From positions 1-10,264 of the forward strand of contig DASZFP010000139.1 in the NCBI GenBank assembly GCA_035939615.1: DNA of 10,264 nt, read 5' to 3'. The notes beneath the pieces were generated by a model. The model was not told the origin of the DNA and searched no databases. It saw only the letters and a program-made list of their open reading frames with translations. Of this stretch, positions 5,446 through 10,264 are shown in pieces (position 1 is the stretch's first letter; each line of letters begins with the position of its first letter). Made by a program: the position numbers and the translations under genes. This DNA is from VBCK01 sp035939615. Its GTDB lineage: Bacteria > Pseudomonadota > Gammaproteobacteria > Burkholderiales > Burkholderiaceae_F.

Positions 5446-6441
5446 ATGAGCCTGGCAAGAAAAAGAGTGCTGGTCACGGGAGGCGCCGGGTTTCTCGGTT
5501 CCCACCTGTGCGGAAAGCTGCTGGACGCCGGCCACGAAGTGGTGTGCGTGGACAATTTCTATACCGGGACCAAGAGCAATGTCGCCGGCTTTTTGGGCGA
5601 GCCGCGTTTCGAGATCCTCCGGCACGACATAACGTTCCCGTTGTACGTTGAAGTCGACGAGATCTACAACTTGGCCTGCCCGGCCTCTCCGATCCACTAC
5701 CAGTTCGATCCGGTCCAGACCACCAAGACCAGCGTTCACGGCGCGATCAACGTTCTGGGCCTGGCCAAGCGCCTGAAAGTGCCGGTGCTGCAGGCATCGA
5801 CCAGCGAGGTCTACGGCGATCCGAGCCAGCACCCGCAGTCTGAGGACTACTGGGGCAACGTGAATCCGATCGGCCCGCGTTCCTGCTACGACGAGGGCAA
5901 GCGCTGCGCCGAGACGCTGTTCTTCGACTACCACCGTCAGCACCGCCTTCGGATCAAGGTGGCGCGGATCTTCAATACCTATGGTCCGCGGATGCATCCG
6001 AACGATGGCCGCGTCGTGTCGAATTTCGTCGTGCAGGCGCTGTTGAACGAGCCGATCACGATCTACGGGCAAGGCTCGCAAACCCGGTCGTTCTGCTATG
6101 TCGACGATCTGATCGACGCGCTGGTGCGGCTGATGGACTCCGCCGATTCGGTGACCGGACCGATCAACCTCGGGAACCCGGTGGAATTCTCGATCCTTGA
6201 GCTGGCGCAGCAGATCATCGGTTTGACGGGTTCGCGCTCGCGGCTGGAATTCAAGCCCTTGCCCCAGGACGATCCGAAGCAGCGGCAACCCGACATTGCG
6301 CGCGCGCGGGAGATCCTGAAGTGGGAGCCCACCACCGCACTGGGCGACGGCCTGAAACGGACGATCGCCTACTTCCATCAGTTTCTGAGGAACGCCGGCA
6401 AGGATCCGAAAGCCGCGTATGCCGATGCCGCGCGACGTTGA
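5446..6441 (+). CDS. uxs: UDP-glucuronate decarboxylase (UDP-xylose synthase)
   Basis: A 331-residue extended SDR with the hallmark sequence of UDP-glucuronate decarboxylases. TGGAGFLGSHL (11-21) is the NAD+ loop and VDNFYTG (35-41) binds the ribose. NLACPASPIHYQFDP (75-89) followed by TTKTSV is diagnostic for the family. Thr118-Ser119-Ser-less variants are not seen: the active-site run STSEVYGDP (118-126) includes the conserved Glu121, and SCYDEGKR (146-153) gives Tyr148 and Lys152. FNTYGPRMHPNDGRVVSNF (176-194) and RSFCYVDDLI (214-223) are also characteristic, and Arg280 in KQRQPDI matches a substrate-contacting Arg of the family. The enzyme oxidises UDP-glucuronate at C4, decarboxylates it and reduces the product to UDP-xylose in the cytoplasm. 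It implies a xylose, or a sugar derived from UDP-xylose, in the polysaccharide, transferred perhaps by one of the two flanking glycosyltransferases. The last 23 bases overlap the next gene. Confidence 0.96.
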   Translation: MSLARKRVLVTGGAGFLGSHLCGKLLDAGHEVVCVDNFYTGTKSNVAGFLGEPRFEILRHDITFPLYVEVDEIYNLACPASPIHYQFDPVQTTKTSVHGAINVLGLAKRLKVPVLQASTSEVYGDPSQHPQSEDYWGNVNPIGPRSCYDEGKRCAETLFFDYHRQHRLRIKVARIFNTYGPRMHPNDGRVVSNFVVQALLNEPITIYGQGSQTRSFCYVDDLIDALVRLMDSADSVTGPINLGNPVEFSILELAQQIIGLTGSRSRLEFKPLPQDDPKQRQPDIARAREILKWEPTTALGDGLKRTIAYFHQFLRNAGKDPKAAYADAARR

Positions 6442-7342
6442 CAAATCGGTGATGATTTCGCTGCTGTTGCCGACGCGCGGCCGGCCTGCCCTCGTCCAAC
6501 GCCTGTTCAAGAGCGTCGCCGAGATGACGGCGCGCCTGGATCGGATCGAAGTCATCCTCTATGTCGACGAAGACGACGTCGGCAGCCACCACCTGGACAG
6601 CCGGGACTTCAAGGTGGTCCGGATCATCGGTCCGCGGCTGTCGATGGGCGACTACAACAGTGCCTGCCTGCGGCGCGCGCGAGGCGAGGCCATCGTTCTG
6701 GCGAACGACGACATGGTGGTGCGCACGCCCGGCTGGGACAACAAGGTCGCGGCCATGCACGCGGGTTTCCCCGACGGGATCTACCTCGCGTACCCGAACG
6801 ATCTTTTCAAGAACGGCCGCCTCGCGACCTTTCCGATCCTGTCGCGGCGCTGCTGTGAAGTACTCGGTGACCCGTATCCCTCGGCCTACCGGGGCGCGTT
6901 CATCGATGCGCACCTGTTCGACCTTTTCAAGCGGCTCAAGCACGCGGGGCTCGATCGGATCAGATACCTGGACGATGTGATCTTCGAGCACCTTCATTAT
7001 CGGTCAGGAAAGGCTGCCTACGACGAAACCTATCGGATGCGCGGCCGCTTCGCGGACGACTTCACGTTTATCGCCATGGCGCAGGCGCGAAGCGACGGCG
7101 CGAAGCGGCTGCTGAGCGTGCTCCGCGGGGAGCCCATTGCAGCCGCCGAGAAGGCGAACTGCGTGCAATACGTTCCGGCGGGAATCTTCAGCGCGGTCCG
7201 CTATTTTGGAGGCCGCCTGCTGTTCGACTCGGAATTGCCGTTTCGCTGGCGCGGCTTCTTGTTCTATTGGTATATCGGCCGCTATCTGGCCGGACGGGGG
7301 CTGCTCGGCCCCTTTGTGAGGGTGGGCGGTCCGAGCAGCTAG
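6419..7342 (+). CDS. GT-A glycosyltransferase (family 2-like)
   Basis: 307 residues from the ATG at 6419. ISLLLPTRGRPALVQRLF (13-30) is a typical family 2 opening. ILYVDEDD (46-53) ends an early strand, RLSMGDYNSACLRRARGE (73-90) is the helix before the donor site, and LANDDMVV (94-101) carries the acidic pair Asp97-Asp98 in the DxD position. YLDDVIFEHLHY lies in the acceptor and base region. The C-terminal 50 residues contain an aromatic, Arg-rich hydrophobic stretch (RGFLFYWYIGRYLAGRG) that probably associates with the membrane. This is a different subtype from the glycosyltransferase upstream. The start is uncertain: 6419 and 6425 overlap the decarboxylase gene, while an ATG at 6452 would begin exactly at the first strand; AAGGA at 6400-6404 is rather far from all of them. 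It probably adds a sugar to a lipid-linked oligosaccharide; being next to the UDP-xylose synthase makes a xylosyltransferase role possible but unproven. Confidence 0.87.
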   Translation: MPMPRDVDKSVMISLLLPTRGRPALVQRLFKSVAEMTARLDRIEVILYVDEDDVGSHHLDSRDFKVVRIIGPRLSMGDYNSACLRRARGEAIVLANDDMVVRTPGWDNKVAAMHAGFPDGIYLAYPNDLFKNGRLATFPILSRRCCEVLGDPYPSAYRGAFIDAHLFDLFKRLKHAGLDRIRYLDDVIFEHLHYRSGKAAYDETYRMRGRFADDFTFIAMAQARSDGAKRLLSVLRGEPIAAAEKANCVQYVPAGIFSAVRYFGGRLLFDSELPFRWRGFLFYWYIGRYLAGRGLLGPFVRVGGPSS

Positions 7343-7346
7343 CATC

Positions 7347-10264
7347 GTGCCTGCCACCGTCGAGGCGAGGCCGACTCTCTCGGCAGCATTTTTCGCGGCC
7401 ACCGCCGCGGTTCTGTTTTACCCCTTCTTTTTCGGGCAGTTCGTCGTCGGCGGAACGGACCTGGTGCTCACGCACTATCCGAATCTGCTGTTCGGGTACC
7501 GGGAATTTGGGCATTTCGGGCGCTTCAGCCTCTGGAACCGCTACATCTTCGCCGGTGCGGACGTCACGGCCAGCGTGCATGCGCACTTTCTGAACCCGCT
7601 GTATTGGCCTGTGCTGCTGTTCCCGGAACGGTACATCTTTCATGCGCTGACAGCGATCTTCATCCTGTTCAATGGCCTCACCGGCTGGATCTGGAGCCGG
7701 ATCGCCGTCCATCTTGGCGTCCGGGGCAGCGGTGGCCTTGTCGTGGGTCTGGTGGCTCAAGCCGGCACGTTCTTCTGGCTCGCGATCATCGCCTTCACTG
7801 CAGTCCCGATGTACTTTTCTGCATCGAGCGCGATCTATCTGATCTATCGCCGAGGGTCGAAGGGGCTTTTTGCCAGCTATGTGATGCTCAGCGCAGTCTT
7901 CGGACTGCTGTTTGTCACGCCGCAGCCGGCGTATATCCTCGGTTTCTTCCTGCCCGTCTGCGCCGTCTTCCTGGTCGAAAATGACAGCGGATGGTGGCGG
8001 CATCCCTGGCGCGGTTTCGCCCCGGTGTTCATCGCAGCGGTTTTCACCGGCGTGCTGCTCGCAACGTACCGGATCGTGCCCGTCTTGTCGGCAATCGTCG
8101 GCGGCTCCTACCCCGGAGACCAACACTGGCCCGGGCCGCATGTGAACGATGCGTACCTCGGCCTTCACAACGCTGCGTATCTTGGCATTGCACCGCTGGC
8201 GCTCATCTATGCGGCGCTTCGATCGGGAGCCGGAATAAAGACGGGGCTCCTTGCCTTGACGTTGGTTGCCCTGGAATTCCTTCCGATCGCGCACGAAGCT
8301 GTATTCCGCCTCGCGTCCAATTTTGCGTTCCTGTTCCTGTTGATCCGGAGTATCCGGCATCTCGCTTCCGTCGAGCAACGCGCATTTGAGCCGATCGTGC
8401 ACGAGTTGATTGCGATCGCGGGCATCATCATCGCAACATCGCTGGGCCTGCACGCAAGAATGCTGTCGACGCATCCCGGCTTTGCCGGGATGGTCGGTCT
8501 GCGCTCTCTTGAAAACGGTTTCGGGGCCGGCATCCTGGCTTGCCTTGTGATCGTCGTGCTGCTCTGGCGTCTTCCTGCCCGGACCCTTGCGAGTCGGCGG
8601 TTTGCTCTGATCGGCACGCTAGTGGGAGGCGTGATCGCGGCGTCCGCCGGCGTCGCGAGCCTGTCCGTCGGGCGGATGTTCAGCGATGGGGTCAGTCCCG
8701 AGGTATTCAGGAACAGCCTGATCGCGATCGTGGGGTGCCTTGTCGTGGTTTGGACCGTCGAGATGGAAGCCGACGGCGCGCCGCGGACGAGAATGCCGAT
8801 CTACGCTTTCGCGGCGGTTACGGTCGCGATGCTGCTGGTCGGGCTGCAGGCGCCCCATCGTCTGGCCGTGGACGCGATCTCGAGCGTTGTGGGAGCGGTT
8901 GCGCGGTGGGGCGTCGTCATCGCCCTGGTTGCAGGAATCACGAGTATTTTCGCAAGGGTGGCGACCGGTCGGATCGACATGCCGCGCGCGATACCATGGA
9001 TCGTCGCGCTGACAGCGGTGGATCTGGTGACTGGGTATATGACCTATCGCTATGCGGACGTGTATGAAGGCCCGTTCGCGCGGCGCATCCAGGATATATA
9101 TCCGCCCCTGACGCTTGCGGAAATGATTGCGGGCGGCAAGGCCGCGAATCTGCTCTCAAACCCGCAACTGCGGCTGGACCAGCTGGACCGATGGGAGCTC
9201 GGGGGGCGGAACGCGAACGTGTGCTCCGAAGACTCGACTGCCGGTCGCCTCACCCAGCAGGGTTCGATCAGTATTTGCCCGGAAGCGGGCGACGAGGGCA
9301 ACCTGTTTCAAGATGTCGCGCTCGGGCCGAGCGTGCGAGAAGTTTCACTCGGCGCGTGGGTCAGAGGCGAACCCGGGACCGAAACCGGGGTGTTTTTGAC
9401 CAGTCCGCCGACCAATGCGGGGAGCGCGCTCGTGAGAGCTCCGGGCGATGGAAGGTGGCACTGGATGACGGCGACGGTGGGGGGAGTCGTGCTGTCGGCA
9501 GTTCGTGCGCACGTCAACGTGGTAGGAACCGGATCCATGGTCGTTTTCTCGCCGAGGCTGGTGGAAGGAAACCTGGTCTCGCCGGCTGAGGTACCGAATG
9601 ACGGCCGCGACGTCGCGGGCACTGGCGGCAAATTTCCCGCAAGCGTCGACCTGGACTCGTATCGGGTCAACCACCTGGAGACGATCCTCGATGATCGCTA
9701 CTTGCCGGACCCTCATGCCACGGACGTCGGATCGGTTGCCGAAGCCCCCTCATACGCCGGCGCTGATTCCGGCTTGTCGGGTGACTTCATTGACTACTTG
9801 AGGGCTTTTCGGGCGCCGGATCGGGCCTGGGTGAGTCGGGGCGGTCTCGCGAGCAATGTCGAAGATGATCGCCTGCTGGATCTGCTCGGGGTTGGCTACG
9901 ATGTGAACAAGGACGGAAGCGTGGTGTTTCGGCCCAATGCCGTTCCGAGGCTGTCGGCATTTTCCAGCTTCGAGGTGCAGGCAGACCGATCGCGGGCCTT
10001 GCAGCGAATCAAGGCCGCGGATTTTCTTCCGACGAGGACCGTGCTGCTGGATTCAGCGCCGATCGGAGTTGACAGCGTGACCGCGCCGTCCGCCGTGTCG
10101 CGGCTCCCGTATGACACACCCGGAGCTGATCGGATCAGGGTTCAGATCGCCAAGGAAACACCCCGCATCGTCTTGTTCAACGACCGGTATTCGCCCGATT
10201 GGCGGGCGCACTGGAACGGGATGCCGCTGCCGATCGTTCGGGCCAACGTCATGTTCATGGCGGT
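7347..10264 (+). CDS. YfhO/GT-C-type polytopic membrane protein with inserted CBM-like domain (3' end outside window)
   Basis: One open frame of 972 codons without a stop runs to the window edge. An in-frame TGA at 7317-7319 and lack of an earlier start codon point to the GTG at 7347, 4 bases after the preceding stop. Residues 11-33 form the first membrane segment. GGTDLVLTHYPNLLF (35-49) with its GT-C-like Asp38, then FSLWNRYIFAGAD (60-72), match the first periplasmic loop of YfhO-like proteins. About a dozen further hydrophobic segments run to residue 565. Residues 600-741 look like a beta-sandwich carbohydrate-binding module. LLDLLGVGYDV (843-853), RPNAVPRLSAF (862-872) and SPDWRAHWNGMPLPIVRAN (949-967) are the conserved C-terminal motifs of the YfhO group. 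Such proteins are thought to move sugars from a polyprenyl-phosphate donor to a surface glycan outside the cytoplasm. Donor and acceptor are unknown; the family assignment rests on motif memory. Confidence 0.82.
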   Translation, partial: MPATVEARPTLSAAFFAATAAVLFYPFFFGQFVVGGTDLVLTHYPNLLFGYREFGHFGRFSLWNRYIFAGADVTASVHAHFLNPLYWPVLLFPERYIFHALTAIFILFNGLTGWIWSRIAVHLGVRGSGGLVVGLVAQAGTFFWLAIIAFTAVPMYFSASSAIYLIYRRGSKGLFASYVMLSAVFGLLFVTPQPAYILGFFLPVCAVFLVENDSGWWRHPWRGFAPVFIAAVFTGVLLATYRIVPVLSAIVGGSYPGDQHWPGPHVNDAYLGLHNAAYLGIAPLALIYAALRSGAGIKTGLLALTLVALEFLPIAHEAVFRLASNFAFLFLLIRSIRHLASVEQRAFEPIVHELIAIAGIIIATSLGLHARMLSTHPGFAGMVGLRSLENGFGAGILACLVIVVLLWRLPARTLASRRFALIGTLVGGVIAASAGVASLSVGRMFSDGVSPEVFRNSLIAIVGCLVVVWTVEMEADGAPRTRMPIYAFAAVTVAMLLVGLQAPHRLAVDAISSVVGAVARWGVVIALVAGITSIFARVATGRIDMPRAIPWIVALTAVDLVTGYMTYRYADVYEGPFARRIQDIYPPLTLAEMIAGGKAANLLSNPQLRLDQLDRWELGGRNANVCSEDSTAGRLTQQGSISICPEAGDEGNLFQDVALGPSVREVSLGAWVRGEPGTETGVFLTSPPTNAGSALVRAPGDGRWHWMTATVGGVVLSAVRAHVNVVGTGSMVVFSPRLVEGNLVSPAEVPNDGRDVAGTGGKFPASVDLDSYRVNHLETILDDRYLPDPHATDVGSVAEAPSYAGADSGLSGDFIDYLRAFRAPDRAWVSRGGLASNVEDDRLLDLLGVGYDVNKDGSVVFRPNAVPRLSAFSSFEVQADRSRALQRIKAADFLPTRTVLLDSAPIGVDSVTAPSAVSRLPYDTPGADRIRVQIAKETPRIVLFNDRYSPDWRAHWNGMPLPIVRANVMFMA
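9144..9569 (+). other. CBM-like beta-sandwich domain inserted in the membrane glycosyltransferase
   Basis: Residues 600-741 of the YfhO-like protein begin NLLSNPQLRLDQLDRWEL, resembling the N-L-x-x-N-P-x-F-x...W opening of family 4/9-type carbohydrate-binding modules. They continue with NLFQDVAL (652-659), VSLGAWVRGEPG (666-677), GRWHWMTATV (702-711) and VVFSPRLVEG (732-741). This is the usual order: a ligand-side strand, the 's-x-W-V-R-x-x-G' strand, the 'W' strand and a final strand. Two cysteines (626 and 644) could form a disulfide in the periplasm. Domain identity is inferred from strand pattern, not from a search. Confidence 0.55.

Noticed and set aside
5404..6555. 383-codon minus-strand frame opposite the UDP-glucuronate decarboxylase
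   Set aside because: The + strand carries the diagnostic decarboxylase signature; the antisense product has no domain and crosses a gene junction.
7188..8474. 428-codon minus-strand frame opposite the membrane protein
   Set aside because: Rich in Arg, Asp, Gln and Glu with no motif, as expected for the complement of a membrane-protein gene; the + strand frame shows consistent YfhO-like features.

Overview
This window lies inside a surface-polysaccharide (O-antigen, capsule or exopolysaccharide) biosynthesis cluster of a high-GC Gram-negative bacterium. GC-rich third codon positions and the gene content suggest a proteobacterium, perhaps beta- or gamma-; I cannot name a genus. All ten genes are on the + strand. 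Eight are complete, and the first and last run off the window edges. Spacing is operon-like: gaps of 5, 10, 15, 30, 115, 10 and 34 bases, one 23-base overlap, then a 4-base gap. The 115-base gap at 3679-3793 is the only sizeable intergenic space. I see no rRNA, tRNA, CRISPR array, insertion sequence or convincing terminator.

Region 1 (1-3678) is a nucleotide-sugar module. It holds the C-terminal end of a transketolase-type thiamine-diphosphate enzyme and a ColD-type PLP-dependent sugar 3-dehydratase (aminotransferase fold with the catalytic lysine replaced by histidine). These are followed by an HddC-type GDP-heptose nucleotidyltransferase, the sedoheptulose-7-phosphate isomerase GmhA, and an SDR sugar epimerase/reductase. 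Together they suggest a GDP-activated deoxysugar, most simply a (3,6-di)deoxyheptose. The transketolase either supplies sedoheptulose 7-phosphate or transfers a two-carbon unit to a keto-sugar. The heptose kinase, the bisphosphate phosphatase and a sugar 4,6-dehydratase needed for a full pathway are not in the window.

Region 2 (3794-7342) holds two different GT-A (family 2-like) glycosyltransferases. Between them are an unrecognised 123-residue protein and a UDP-glucuronate decarboxylase that makes UDP-xylose. This suggests a glycan that contains xylose as well as the Region 1 sugar.

Region 3 (7347-10264) is one uninterrupted reading frame of 972 codons that continues past the window. It encodes a large polytopic membrane protein of the YfhO/GT-C type, presumably a lipid-linked-donor glycosyltransferase working on the periplasmic face. 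A carbohydrate-binding-module-like beta-sandwich appears to be inserted between its membrane core and its conserved C-terminal region. The most notable points are the transketolase plus ColD-like dehydratase plus GDP-heptose combination, and this inserted domain.
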